This document shows, piece by piece, positions 27,645 to 41,760 of a stretch of DNA of 64,000 nt. The notes under the pieces were generated by a model. That model saw only the letters and a program-made list of their open reading frames with translations. It did no database searches and was not told the DNA's origin. The position numbers were made by a program, and so were the translations under genes. This DNA is from Fasciola hepatica (lineage: Eukaryota; Platyhelminthes; Trematoda; Plagiorchiida; Fasciolidae). The stretch is taken from assembly GCA_948099385.1 (NCBI GenBank), contig CANUEZ040000196.1, positions 1,533,001-1,597,000 on the forward strand. Direction: 5' to 3'. The stretch's first letter is position 1; each line of letters opens with the position of its first letter.

Positions 27645-30600
27645 CGGTGCACATCGACCGAGCCCCCACGGGCACTCCAACAACCGGTGAACCATTGTGA
27701 ATCGAACAACTTAACAACACAAGGCTATCCGGGATGACTATCAACGCTTTGTTCAACATAGACACTACATGATATAGCACCCTTCCCAAACTCGCTTCAA
27801 ATTTGAATGGTAAGAACCAGCTTCGCACACACCGATCGACTCCTTTCATGGATGTTTTCTCTTTAGGGGCCTAAGTACAACCAACGCATTCACAAATGAA
27901 CAACCTACACAGATCCCTTACTATGCATGCAATTGATTAGTAGTACGCGATTAGATTAGATTAGATTAGATTAGATTTGTATAATATGATTGATCATGCA
28001 GCTTGAACGCTCAACTGAGCATTGAAATCCATGGAAGCACTGTACAGCTGTTTCATCCTCTAAGGGACTCGACTCATCAGCGGTGCACATCGACCTAGCC
28101 CCCACGGGCACTCCAACAACCGGTGAACCATTGTGAATCGAACAACTTAACAACACAAGGCTCTCCGGGATGGCTCTCAACGCTTTGTTCAACATATACA
28201 CTACATGATATAGCACCCTTCCCAAACTCGCTTCAAATTTGAATGGTAAGAACCAGCTTCGCGCACACCGATCGACTCCTATGATGGATGACTTCTCTGT
28301 AGGGGCCTAAGTACAACCAACGCATTCCCAAATGAACAACCTACACAGCTTCCTTACTATGCATGCAATTGATTAGTAGTACGAGATTAGATCAGATTAG
28401 ATTAGATTTGTATAATATGATTGATCATGCAGCTTGAACGCTCAACTGAGCATTGAAATCCATGGAAGCACTGTACAGCTGTTTCATCCTCTAAGGGACT
28501 CGACTCATCAGCAGTGCACATCGACCGAGCCCCCACGGGCACTCCAACAACCGGTGAACCATTGTGAATCGAACAACTCAACAACACAAGGCTATCCGGG
28601 ATGGCTATCAACGCTTTGTTCAACATCTACACTATATCATATAGCACCCTTCCCAAACTCGCTTCAAATTTGAATGGTAAGAACCAGCTTCGCTCACACC
28701 GATCGACTCCTATGATGGATGACTTCTCTGTAGGGGCCTAAGTACAACCAACGCATTCCCAAATGAACAACCTACACAGCTTCCTTACTATGCATGCAAT
28801 TGATTCGTAGTACGAGATTAGATCAGATTAGATTAGATTTGTATAATATGATTGATCATGCAGCTTGAACGCTCAACTGAGCATTGAAATCCATGGAAGC
28901 ACTGTACAACTGTTTCATCCTCTAAGGGACTCGACTCATCAGCAGTGCACATCGACCGAGCCCCCACGGGCACTCCAACAACCGGTGAGCCATTGTGAAT
29001 CGAACAACTTAACAACACAAGGCTATCCGGGATGGCTATCAACGCTTTGTTCCACATATACACTACATCATATAGCACCCTTCCCAAACTCGCTTCAAAT
29101 TTGAATGGTAAGAACCAGCTTCGCGCACACCGATCGACTCCTTTCATGGATGACTTCTCTGTAGGGGCCTAAGTACAACCAACGCATTCCCAAATGAACA
29201 ACCTACACAGCTTCCTAACTATGCATGCAATTGATTAGTAGTACGAGATTAGATTAGATTAGATTTGTATAATATGATTGATCTTGCAGCTTGAACGCTC
29301 AACTGAGCATTGAAATCCATGGAAGCACTGTACAACTGTTTCATCCTCTAAGGGACTCGACTCATCAGCAGTGCACATCGACCGAGCCCTCACGGGCACT
29401 CCAACAACCGGTGAACCATTGTGAATCGAACAACTTAACAACACAAGGCTATCCGGGATGGCTATCAACGCTTTGTTCCACATATACACTACATCATACA
29501 GCACCCTTCCCAAACTCGCTTCAAATTTGAATGGTAAGAACCAGCTTCGCGCACACCGATCCACTCCTATGATGGATGACTTCTCTGTAGGGGCCTAAGT
29601 ACAACCAACGCATTCACAAAAGAACAACCTACACAGCTTCCTTACTATGCATGCAATTGATTAGTAGTACGAGATTAGATCAGATTAGATTAGATTTGTA
29701 TAAAATGATTGATCATGCAGCTTGAACGCTCAACTGAGCATTGAAATCCATGGAAGCACTGTACAGCTGTTTCATCCTCTAAGGGACTCGACTCATCAGC
29801 GGTGCACATCGACCGAGCCCCCACGGGCACTCCAACAACCGGTGAACCATTGTGAATCGAACAACTTAACAACACAAGGCTATCCGGGATGGCTCTCAAC
29901 GCTTTGTTCAACATCTACACTACATGATATAGCACCCTTCCCAAACTCGCTTCAAATTTGAATGGTAAGAACCAGCTTCGCACACACCGATCGACTCCTA
30001 TGATGGATGACTTCTCTGTAGGGGCCTGAGTACAACCAACGCATTCCCAAATGAACAACCTACACAGCTTCCTTACTATGCATGCAATTGATTAGTAGTA
30101 CGAGATTAGATCAGATTAGATTATATTTGTATAATATGATTGATCATGCAGCTTGAACGCTCAACTGAGCATTGAAATCCATGGAAGCACTGTACAGCTG
30201 TTTCATCCTCTAAGGGACTCGACTCATCAGCAGTGCACATCGACCTAGCCCCCACGGGCACTCCAACAACCGGTGAACCATTCTGAATCGAACAACTTAA
30301 CAACACAAGGCTATCCGGGATGGCTATCAACGCTTTGTTCAACATCTACACTACATGATATAGCACCCTTCCCAAACTCGCTTCAAATTTGAATGGTAAC
30401 AACCAGCTTCGCGCACACCGATCGACTCCTATGATGGATGACTTCTCTGTAGGGGCCTAAGTACAACCAACGCATTCACAAATGAACAACCTACACAGCT
30501 TCCTTACTATGCATGCAATTGATTAGTAGTACGAGATTAGATTAGATTAGATTAGATTAGATTTGTATAATATGATTGATCATGCAGCTTGAACGCTCAA

Positions 30601-31423
30601 CTGAGCATTGAAATCCATGGAAGCACTGTACAGCTGTTTCATCCTCTAAGGGACTCGACTCATCAGCAGTGCACATCGACCGAGCCCCCACGGGCACTCC
30701 AACAACCAGTGAACCATTCTGAATCGAACAACTTAACAACACAAGGCTATCCGGGATGGCTATCAACGCTTTGTTCCACATATACACTACATGATATAGC
30801 ACCCTTCCCAAACTCGCTTCAAATTTGAATGGTAAGAACCAGCTTCGCGCACACCGATCGACTCCTATGATGGATGACTTCTCTGTAGGGGCCTAAGTAC
30901 AACCAACGCATTCCCAAATGAACAACCTACACAGCTTCCTTACTATGCATGCAATTGATTAGTAGTACGAGATTAGATTAGATTAGATTAGATTAGATTT
31001 GTATAATATGATTGATCATGCAACTTGAACGCTCAACTGAGCATTGAAATCCATGGAAGCACTGTACAGCTGTTTCATCCTCTAAGGGACTCGACTCATC
31101 AGCAGTGCACATCGACCGAGCCCCAACAGGCACTCCAACAACCGGTGAACCATTGTGAATCGAACAACTGAACAACACAAGGCTATCCGGGATGGTTATC
31201 AACGCTTTGTTCAACATCTACACTACATGATATAGCACCCCTCCCAAACTCGCTTCAAATTTGAATGGTAAGAACCAGCTTCGCGCACACCGATCAACTC
31301 CTATGATGGATGTTTTCTCAGTAGGGGCCTAAGTACAACCAACGCATTCACAAATGAACAACCTACACAGCTTCCTTACTATGCATGCAAATGATTAGCA
31401 GTACGAGATTAGATCAGACTAGA

Positions 31424-31792
31424 TTAGATTTGTATAATATGATTGATCATGCAGCTTGAACGCTCAACTGAGCATTGAAATCCATGGAAGCACTGTACAG
31501 CTGTTTCATCCTCTAAGGGACTCGACTCATCAGCGGTGCACATCGACCTAGCCCCCACGGGCACTCCAACAACCGGTGAACCATTGTGAATCGAACAACT
31601 TAACAACACAAGGCTATCCGGGATGGCTATCACCGCTTTGTTCCACATATACACTACATGATATAGCACCCTTCCCAAACTCGCTCTAAATTTGAATGGT
31701 AACAACCAGCTTCGCGCACACCGATCCACTCCTATGATGGATGACTTCTCTGTAGGGGCCTGAGTACAACCAACGCATTCCCAAATGAACAA
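31424..31792 (-). other. 122-codon minus-strand ORF in M73, probably non-coding
   Basis: An ATG-started minus-strand frame of 122 codons begins at 31792 and ends at a TAA in the pentanucleotide tract. In the common monomer the same frame is cut twice by TAG: once in CCTAAG (reverse CTTAGG) and once in CATCTACAC (reverse GTGTAGATG). M73 has lost both, with CCTGAG and CATATACAC. The translation begins MFIWECVGCTQAPTEKSSII and ends ERSSCMINHIIQI. It has several cysteines, no signal peptide or membrane helix that I can see, and no family I recognise. The 74-codon core from the internal ATG is open in most copies of the array. Homogenisation of one sequence explains that repetition without selection, and many copies carry missense or stop changes. 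I regard it as chance reading frame in a satellite, at low confidence either way. Confidence 0.15.
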
Positions 31793-34700
31793 CCTACACA
31801 GCTTCCTTACTATGCATGCAATTGATTAGTAGTACGAGATTAGATCAGATTAGATTAGATTTGTATAATATGATTGATCATGCAGCTTGAACGCTCAACT
31901 GAGCATTGAAATCCATGGAAGCACTGTACAACTGTTTCATTCTCTAAGGGACTCGACTCATCAGCGGTGCACATCGACCTAGCCTCCACGGGCACTCCAA
32001 CAACCGGTGAACCATTGTGAATCGAACAACTTTACAACACAAGGCTATCCGGGATGGCTATCAACGCTTTGTTCCACATATACACTACATGATATAGCAC
32101 CCTTCCCAAACTCGCTTCAAATTTGATTGGTAAGAACCAGCTTCGCGCACACCGATCGACTCCTATGATGGATGACTTCTCTGTAGGGGCCTAAGTACAA
32201 CCAACGCATTCCCAAATGAACAACCTACACAGCTTCCTTACTATGCATGCAATTGATTAGTAGTACGAGATTAGATCAGACTAGATTATATTTGTATAAT
32301 ATGATTGATCATGCAGCTTGAACGCTCAACTGAGCATTGAAATCCATGGAAGCACTGTACAGCTGTTTCATACTCTAAGAGACTCGACTCATCAGCGGTG
32401 CACATCGACCGAGCCCCCACGGGCACTCCAACAACCGGTGAACCCTTGTGAATCGAACAACGTAACAACACAAGGCTATCCGGGATGGCTATCAACGCTT
32501 TGTTCAACATCTACACTACATGATATAGCACCCTTCCCAAACTCGCTTCAAATTTGAATGGTAAGAACCAGCTTCGCGCACACTGATCAACTCCTTTCAT
32601 GGATGTTTTCTCTGTAGGGGCCTAAGTACAACCAACGCATTCCCAAATGAACAACCTACACAGCTTCCTTACTATGCATGCAATTGATTAGTAGTACGAG
32701 ATTAGATCAGATTAGATTAGATTTGTATAATATGATTGATCATGCAGCTTGAACGCTCAACTGAGCATTGAAATCCATGGAAGCACTGTACAGCTGTTTC
32801 ATCCTCTAAGGGACTCGACTCATCAGCGGTGCACATCGACCTAGCCCCCACGGGCACTCCAACAACCGGTGAACCATTGTGAATCGAACAACTTAACAAC
32901 ACAAGGCTATCCGGGATGGCTATCAACGCTTTGTTCCACATCTACACTACATGATATAGCACCCTTCCCAAACTCGCTTCAAATTTGATTGGTAAGAACC
33001 AGCTTCGCGCACACCGATCGACTCCTATGATGGATGACTTCTCTGTAGGGGCCTAAGTACAACCAACGCATTCCCAAATGAACAACCTACACAGCTTCCT
33101 TACTATGCATGCAATTGATTAGTAGTACGAGATTAGATCAGACTAGATTATATTTGTATAATATGATTGATCATGCAGCTTGAACGCTGAACTGAGCATT
33201 GAAATCCATGGAAGCACTGTACAGCTGTTTCATACTCTAAGAGACTCGACTCATCAGCGGTGCACATCGACCGAGCCCCCACGGGCACTCCAACAACCGG
33301 TGAGCCATTGTGAATCGAACAACTTAACAACACAAGGCTATCCGGGATGGCTATCAACGCTTTGTTCAACATCTACACTACATGATATAGCACCCTTCCC
33401 AAACTCGCTTCAAATTTGAATGGTAAGAACCAGCTTCGCGCACACCGATCGACTCCTATGATGGATGACTTCTCTGTAGGGGCCTAAGTACAACCAACGC
33501 ATTCCCAAATGAACAACCTACACAGCTTCCTTACTATGCATGCAATTGATTAGTAGTACGAGATTAGATCAGATCAGATTAGATTTGTATAATCTGATTG
33601 ATCATGCAGCTTGAACGCTCAACTGAGCATTGAAATGCATGGAAGCATTGTACAGCTGTTTCATCCTCTAAGGGACTCGACTCATCAGCGGTGCACATCG
33701 ACCTAGCCCCCACGGGCACTCCAACAACCGGTGAACCATTGTGAATCGAACAACTTAACAACACAAGGCTATCCGGGATGGCTATCACCGCTTTGTTCAA
33801 CATCTACACTACATGATATAGCACCCTTCCCAAACTCGCTTCAAATTTGAATGGTAAGAACCAGATTCGCACACACCGATCGACTGCTATGATGGATGAC
33901 TTCTCTGTAGGGGCCTAAGTACAACCAACGCATTCCCAAATGAACAACCTACACAGCTTCCTTACTATGCATGCAATTGATTAGTAGTACGAGATTAGAT
34001 CAGATTAGATTAGATTTGTATAATATGATTGATCATGCAGCTTGAACGCTCAACTGAGCATTGAAATCCATGGAAGCACTGTACAGCTGTTTCATCCTCT
34101 AAGGGACTCGACTCATCAGCAGTGCACATCGACCGAGCCCCCACGGGCACTCCAACAACCGGTGAGCCATTGTGAATCGAACAACTTAACAACACGAGGC
34201 TATCCGGGATGGCTATCAACGCTTTGTTCCACATATACACTACATGATATAGCACCCTTCCCAAACTCGCTTCAAATTTGAATGGTAAGAACCAGCTTCG
34301 CGCACACCGATCGACTCCTATGATGGATGACTTCTCTGTAGGGGCCTAAGTACAACCAACGCATTCCCAAATGAACAACCTACACAGCTTCCTTACTATG
34401 CATGCAATTGATTAGTAGTACGAGATTAGATCAGACTAGATTAGATTTGTATAATATGATTGATCATGCAGCTTGAACGCTCAACTGAGCATTGAAATCC
34501 ATGGAAGCACTGTACAGCTGTTTCATCCTCTAAGGGACTCGACTCATCAGCGGTGCACATCGACCTAGCCCCCACGGGCACTCCAACAACCGGTGAACCA
34601 TTGTGAATCGAACAACTTAACAATACAAAGCTATCCGGGATGGCTATCAACGCTTTGTTCCACATATACACTACATGATATAGCACCCTTCCCAAACTCG

Positions 34701-34854
34701 CTCTAAATTTGAATGGTAAGAACCAGCTTCGCGCACACCGATCGACTCCTATGATGGATGACTTCTCTGTAGGGGCCTAAGTACAACCAACGCATTCCCA
34801 AATGAACAACATACACAGCTTCCTTACTATGCATGCAATTGATTAGTAGTACGA

Positions 34855-34889
34855 GTTTAGATTAGATTAGATTAGATTAGATTAGATTT
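34855..34889 (+). repeat. Longest pentanucleotide tract (7 units)
   Basis: The tract reads GTTTA, five GATTA units and GATTT, giving M80 a length of 441 bp, the longest monomer in the window. It contains no GATCA interruption, consistent with pure tracts being the ones that expand. Confidence 0.9.
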
Positions 34890-35518
34890 GTATAATATGA
34901 TTGATCATGCAGCTTGAACGCTCAACTGAGCATTGAAATCCATGGAAGCACTGTACAGCGGTTTCATCCTCTAAGGGACTCGACTCATCAGCAGTGCACA
35001 TCGACCGAGCCCCCACGGGCACTCCAACAACCGGTGAACCATTGTGAATCGAACAACTTAACAACACAAGGCTATCCGGGATGGCTATCAACGCTTTGTT
35101 CCACATATACACTACATGATATAGCACCCTTCCCAAACTCGCTTCAAATTTGAATGGTAAGAACCAGCTTCGCGCACACCGATCGACTCCTATGATGGAT
35201 GACTTCTCTGTAGGGGCCTAAGTACAACCAACGCATTCCCAAATGAACAACCTACACAGCTTCCTTACTATGCATGCAGTTGTTTAATAGTACGAGATTA
35301 GATCAGATTAGATTAGATTTGTATAATATGATTGATCATGCAGCTTGAACGCTCAACTGAGCATTGAAATCCATGGAAGCACTGTACAGCTGTTTCATCC
35401 TCTAAGGGACTCGACTCATCAGCAGTGCACATCGACCGAGCCCCCACGGGCACTCCAACAACCGGTGAACCATTGTGAATCGAACAACTTAACAACACAA
35501 GGCTATCCGGGATGGCTC

Positions 35519-38143
35519 TCAACGCTTTGTTCAACATCTACACTACATGATATAGCACCGTTCCCAAACTCGCTTCAAAATTGATTGGTAAGAACCAGCT
35601 TAGAGCACACCGATCAACTCCTTTCATGGATGTTTTCTCTTTAGGGGCCTAAGTACAACCGACGCATTCCAAAATGAACAACCTACACAGCTTCCTTACT
35701 ATGCATGCAATTGATTAGCAGTACCAGATTAGATCAGATTAGATTAGATTTGTATAATATGATTGATCATGCAGCTTGAACGCTCAACTGAGCATTGAAA
35801 TCCATGGAAGCACTGTACAGCTGTTTCATCCTCTAAGGGACTCGACTCATCAGCGGTGCACATCGACCTAGCCCCCACGGGCACTCCAACAACCGGTGAA
35901 CCATTGTGAATCGAACAACTTAACAACACAAGGCTATCCGGGATGGCTATCAACGCTTTGTTCAACATCTACACTACATGATATAGCACCCTTCCCAAAC
36001 TCGCTTCAAATTTGAATGGTAAGAACCAGCTTCGCGCACACCGATCGACTCCTATGATGGATGACTTCTCTGTAGGGGCCTAAGTACAACCAACGCATTC
36101 CCAAATGAACAACCTACACAGCTTTCTTACTATGCATGCAATTGATTAGCAGTACGAGATTAGATCAGATTAGATTAGATTTGTATAATATGATTGATCA
36201 TGCAGCTTGAACGCTCAACTGAGCATTGAAATCCATGGAAGCACTGTACAGCTGTTTCATCCTCTAAGGGACTCGATTCATCAGCAGTGCACATCGACCG
36301 AGCCCCCACGGGCACTCCAAAAACCGGTGAACCATTGTGAATCGAACAACTTAACAACACAAGGCTATCCGGGATGGCTATGAACGCTTTGTTCAACATC
36401 TACACTACATGGTATAGCACCCTTCCCAAACTCGCTTCAAATTTGAATGGTAAGAACCAGCTTCGCGCACACCGATCGACTCCTATGATGGATGACTTCT
36501 CCGTAGGGGCCTGAGTACAACCAATGCATTCCTGAATGAAAAATTTCCACAGCTTCCTTACTATGCATGCAATTGTTTAATAGTACGAGATTAGATCAGA
36601 TTAGATTAGATTTGTATAATCTGATTGATCATGCAGCTTGAACGCTGAACTGAGCATTGAAATCCATGGATGCACTGTACAGCTGTTTCATCCTCTAAGG
36701 GACTCGACTCATCAGCGGTGCACATCGACCTAGCCCCCACGGGCACTCCAAAAACCGGTGAACCATTGTGAATCGAACAACTTAACAACACAAGGCTATC
36801 CGGGATGGCTATCAACGCTTTGTTCAACATCTACACTACATGATATAGCACCGTTCCCAAACTCGCTTCAAAATTGATTGGTAAGAACCAGCTTAGAGCA
36901 CACCGATCAACTCCTTTCATGGATGTTTTCTCTTTAGGGGCCTAAGTACAACCGACGCATTCCCAAATGAACAACCTACACAGCTTCCTTACTATGCATG
37001 CAATTGATTAGCAGTACCAGATTAGATCAGATTAGATTAGATTTGTATAATATGATTGATCATGCAGCTTGAACGCTCAACTGAGCATTGAAATCCATGG
37101 AAGCACTGTACAGCTGTTTCATCCTCTAAGGGACTCGACTCATCAGCGGTGCACATCGACCTAGCCCCCACGGGCACTCCAACAACCGGTGAACCATTGT
37201 GAATCGAACAACTTAACAACACAAGGCTATCCGGGATGGCTATCAACGCTTTGTTCAACATCTACACTACATCATATAGCACCCTTCCCAAACTCGCTTC
37301 AAATTTGAATGGTAAGAACCAGCTTCGCGCACACCGATCGACTCCTATGATGGATGACTTCTCTGTAGGGGCCTAAGTACAACCAACGCATTCCCAAATG
37401 AACAACCTACACAGCTTTCTTACTATGCATGCAATTGATTAGCAGTACGAGATTAGATCAGATTAGATTAGATTTGTATAATATGATTGATCATGCAGCT
37501 TGAACGCTCAACTGAGCATTGAAATCCATGGAAGCACTGTACAGCTGTTTCATCCTCTAAGGGACTCGATTCATCAGCAGTGCACATCGACCGAGCCCCC
37601 ACGGGCACTCCAAAAACCGGTGAACCATTGTGAATCGAACAACTTAACAACACAAGGCTATCCGGGATGGCTATGAACGCTTTGTTCAACATCTACACTA
37701 CATGGTATAGCACCCTTCCCAAACTCGCTTCAAATTTGAATGGTAAGAACCAGCTTCGCGCACACCGATCGACTCCTATGATGGATGACTTCTCCGTAGG
37801 GGCCTGAGTACAACCAATGCATTCCTGAATGAAAAATTTCCACAGCTTCCTTACTATGCATGCAATTGTTTAATAGTACGAGATTAGATCAGATTAGATT
37901 AGATTTGTATAATCTGATTGATCATGCAGCTTGAACGCTGAACTGAGCATTGAAATCCATGGATGCACTGTACAGCTGTTTCATCCTCTAAGGGACTCGA
38001 CTCATCAGCGGTGCACATCGACCGAGCCCCCACGGGCACTCCAAAAACCGGTGAACCATTGTGAATCGAACAACTTAACAACACAAGGCTATCCGGGATG
38101 GCTATCAACGCTTTGTTCAACATCTACACTACATGATATAGCA
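35519..38143 (+). repeat. Tandem trimer duplication (1293-bp unit)
   Basis: Late M82 to M85 recurs at +1293 bp as late M85 to M88. Shared rare markers are AAAATTGATTGG, CTTAGAGCACACC, GATGTTTTCTCTTTAGG, ACCGACGCATTCC, GCAGTACCAG, GCTTTCTTAC, CTCGATTCATC, CCAAAAACCGG, CTATGAACGC, CATGGTATAGC, CTCCGTAGG, CCTGAATGAAAAATTTCC and TGTTTAATAG. I found only about four differences (CTCTC/CTATC near 35521, AAAATG/CAAATG, CATGAT/CATCAT, CCTAGC/CCGAGC). This is one of the most recent events visible, or a possible assembly duplication. Confidence 0.88.
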
Positions 38144-38581
38144 CCCTTCCCAAACTCGCTTCAAATTTGAATGGTAAGAACCAGCTTCGCGCACACCGAT
38201 CGACTCCTTTCATGGATGACTTCTCTGTAGGGGCCTAAGTACAACCAACGCATTCCCAAATGAACAACCTACACAGCTTCCTTACTATGCATGCAATTGA
38301 TTAGTAGTACGAGATTAGATCAGATTAGATTAGATTTGTATAATATGATTGATCATGCAGCTTGAACGCTCAACTGAGCATTGAAATCCATGGAAGCACT
38401 GTACAGCTGTTTCATCCTCTAAGGGACTCGACTCATCAGCAGTGCACATCGACCGAGCCCCCACGGGCACTCCAACAACCGGTGAACCATTGTGAATCGA
38501 ACAACTTAACAACACAAGGCTATCCGGGATGGCTATCAACGCTTTGTTCAACATCTACACTACATGATATAGCACCCTTCC

Positions 38582-41500
38582 CAAACTCGCTTCAAATTTG
38601 ATTGGTAAGAACCAGCTTCGCGCACACCGATCAACTCCTTTCATGGATGTTTTCTCTTTAGGGGCCTAAGTAAAACCAACGCATTCCCAAATGAACAACC
38701 TACACAGCTTTCTTACTATGCATGCAATTGATCAGCAGTACGAGATTAGATCAGATTAGATTAGATTTGTATAATATGATTGATCATGCAGCTTGAACGC
38801 TCAACTGAGCATTGAAATCCATGGAAGCACTGTACAGCTGTTTCATCCTCTAAGGGACTCGACTCATCAGCAGTGCACATCGACCGAGCCCCCACGGGCA
38901 CTCCAACAACCGGTGAACCATTGTGAATCGAACAACTTAACAACACAAGGCTATCCGGGATGGCTATCAACGCTTTGTTCAACATATACACTACATGATA
39001 TAGCACCCTTCCCAAACTCGCTTCAAATTTGATTGGTAAGAACCAGCTTCGCGCACACCGATCGACTCCTATGATGGATGACTTCTCTGTAGGGGCCTAA
39101 GTACAACCAACGCATTCCCAAATGAACAACCTACACAGCTTAATTACTATGCATGCAAATGATTAGTAGTATGAGATTAGATCAGATTTGATTAGGTTTG
39201 TATAATATGATTGATCATGCAGCTTGAACGCTCAACTGAGCATTGAAATCCATGGAAGCACTGTACAGCTGTTTCATCCTCTAAGGGACTCGACTCATCA
39301 GCAGTGCACATCGACCGAGCCCCCACGGGCACTCCAACAACCGGTGAACCATTGTGAATCGAACAACTTAACAACACAAGGCTATCCGGGATGGCTATCA
39401 ACGCTTTGTTCAACATCTACACTACATGATATAGCACCCTTCCCAAACTCGCTTCAAATTTGAATGGTAAGAACCAGCTTCGCGCACACCGATCGACTCC
39501 TATGATCGATGACTTCTCTGTAGGGGCCTAAGTACAACCAACGCATTCCCAAATGAACAACCTACACAGCTTCCCTACTATGCATGCAATTGATTAGTAG
39601 TACGAGATTAGATCAGATTAGATTAGATTTGTATAATATGATTGATCATGCAGCTTGAACGCTCAACTGAGCATTGAAATCCATGGAAGCACTGTACAGC
39701 TGTTTCATCCTCTAAGGGACTCGACTCATCAGCGGTGCACATCGACCTAGCCCCCACGGGCACTCCAACAACCGGTGAACCATTGTGAATCGAACAACTT
39801 AACAACACAAGGCTATCCGGGATGGCTATCAACGCTTTGTTCAACATATACACTACATGATATAGCACCCTTCCCAAACTCGCTTCAAATTTGAATGGTA
39901 AGAACCAGCTTCGCGCACACCGATCGACTCCTATGATGGATGACTTCTCTGTAGGGGCCTAAGTACAACCAACGCATTCCCAAATGAACAACCTACACAG
40001 CTTTCTTACTATGCATGCAATTGATTAGTAGTACGAGATTAGATCAGATTAGATTAGATTTGCATAATATGATTGATCATGCAGCTTGAACGCTCAACTG
40101 AGCATTGAAATCCATGGAAGCCTTGTACAGCTGTTTCATCCTCTAAGGGACTCGACTCATCAGCAGTGCACATCGACCGAGCCCCCACGAGCACTCCAAC
40201 AACCGGTGAACCATTGTGAATCGAACAACTTAACAACACAAGGCTATCCGGGATGGCTCTCAACGCTTTGTTCAACATCTACACTACATGATATAGCACC
40301 CTTCCCAAACTCGCTTCAAATTTGATTGGTAAGAACCAGCTTCGCGCACACCGATCAACTCCTTTCATGGATGTTTTCTCTTCAGGGGCCTAAGTAAAAC
40401 CAACGCATTCCCAAATGAACAACCTACACAGCTTCCTTACTATGCATGCAATTGATCAGCAGTACGAGATTAGATCAGATTAGATTAGATTTGTATAATA
40501 TGATTGATCATGCAGCTTGAACGCTCAACTGAGCATTGAAATCCATGGAAGCACTGTACAGCTGTTTCATCCTCTAAGGGACTCGACTCATCAGCAGTGC
40601 ACATCGACCGAGCCCCCACGGGCACTCCAACAACCGGTGAACCATTGTGAATCGAACAACTTAACAACACAAGGCTATCCGGGATGGCTATCAACGCTTT
40701 GTTCCACATATACACTACATGATATAGCACCCTTCCCAAACTCGCTTCAAATTTGAATGGTAAGAACCAGCTTCGCGCACACCGATCGACTCCTATGATG
40801 GATGACTTCTCTGTAGGGGCCTAAGTACAACCAACGCATTCCCAAATGAACAACCTACACAGCTTCCCTACTATGCATGCAATTGATTAGTAGTACGAGA
40901 TTAGATCAGATTAGATTAGATTTGTATAATATGATTGATCATGCAGCTTGAACGCTCAACTGAGCATTGAAATCCATGGAAGCACTGTAAAGCTGTTTCA
41001 TCCTCTAAGGGACTCGACTCATCAGCGGTGCACATCGACCGAGCCCCCACGGGCACTCCAACAACCGGTGAACCATTGTGAATCGAACAACTTAACAACA
41101 CAAGGCTATCCGGGATGGCTATCAACGCTTTGTTCAACATCTACACTACATGATATAGCACCCTTCCCAAACTCGCTTCAAATTTGAATGGTAAGAACCA
41201 GCTTCGCGCACACCGATCGACTCCTATGATGGATGACTTCTCTGTAGGGGCCTAAGTACAACCAACGCATTCCCAAATGAACAACCTACACAGCTTCCTT
41301 ACTATGCATGCAATTGATTAGTAGTACGAGATTAGATCAGATTAGATTAGATTTGTATAATATGATTGATCATGCAGCTTGAACGCTCAACTGAGCATTG
41401 AAATCCATGGAAGCACTGTACAGCTGTTTCATCCTCTAAGGGACTCGACTCATCAGCAGTGCACATCGACCGAGCCCCCACGGGCACTCCAACAACCGGT

Positions 41501-41760
41501 GAACCATTGTGAATCGAACAACGTAACAACACAAGGCTATCCGGGATGGCTATCAACGCTTTGTTCAACATCTACACTACATGATATAGCACCCTTCCCA
41601 AACTCGCTTCAAATTTGATTGGTAAGAACCAGCTTCGCGCACACCGATCAACTCCTTTCATGGATGTTTTCTCTTTAGGTGCCTAAGTAAAACCAACGCA
41701 TTCCCAAATGAACAACCTACACAGCTTCCTTACTATGCATGCAATTGATCAGCAGTACGA
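38582..41760 (+). repeat. Recurrent variant half-monomer in M89, M93 and M96
   Basis: Three copies share a run of changes in the second half: TTTGATTGGTAAG, CGATCAACTCCTTTCATGG, GATGTTTTCTC, AAGTAAAACC and GATCAGCAGTACGAG. The spacings are 1724 bp (four copies) and 1293 bp (three copies). M93 has TTCAGGGG and M96 has TTTAGGTG as private changes. The intervening copies M90-M92 and M94-M95 are close to the common form. Duplication of three- and four-monomer segments from the same source is the simplest reading. Confidence 0.75.

Noticed and set aside
34855..34889. Telomere-like repeat (TTAGA, similar to the insect TTAGG)
   Set aside because: The tracts are 10-35 bp, lie once in each monomer and have the wrong unit. 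They are a simple pentanucleotide microsatellite inside the satellite.
36207..38143. Assembly collapse or artificial duplication as the sole cause of the near-identical trimer
   Set aside because: Not shown by the sequence. The few differences between units are real base changes, and similar graded duplications occur throughout. It is kept as a caveat in the finding.
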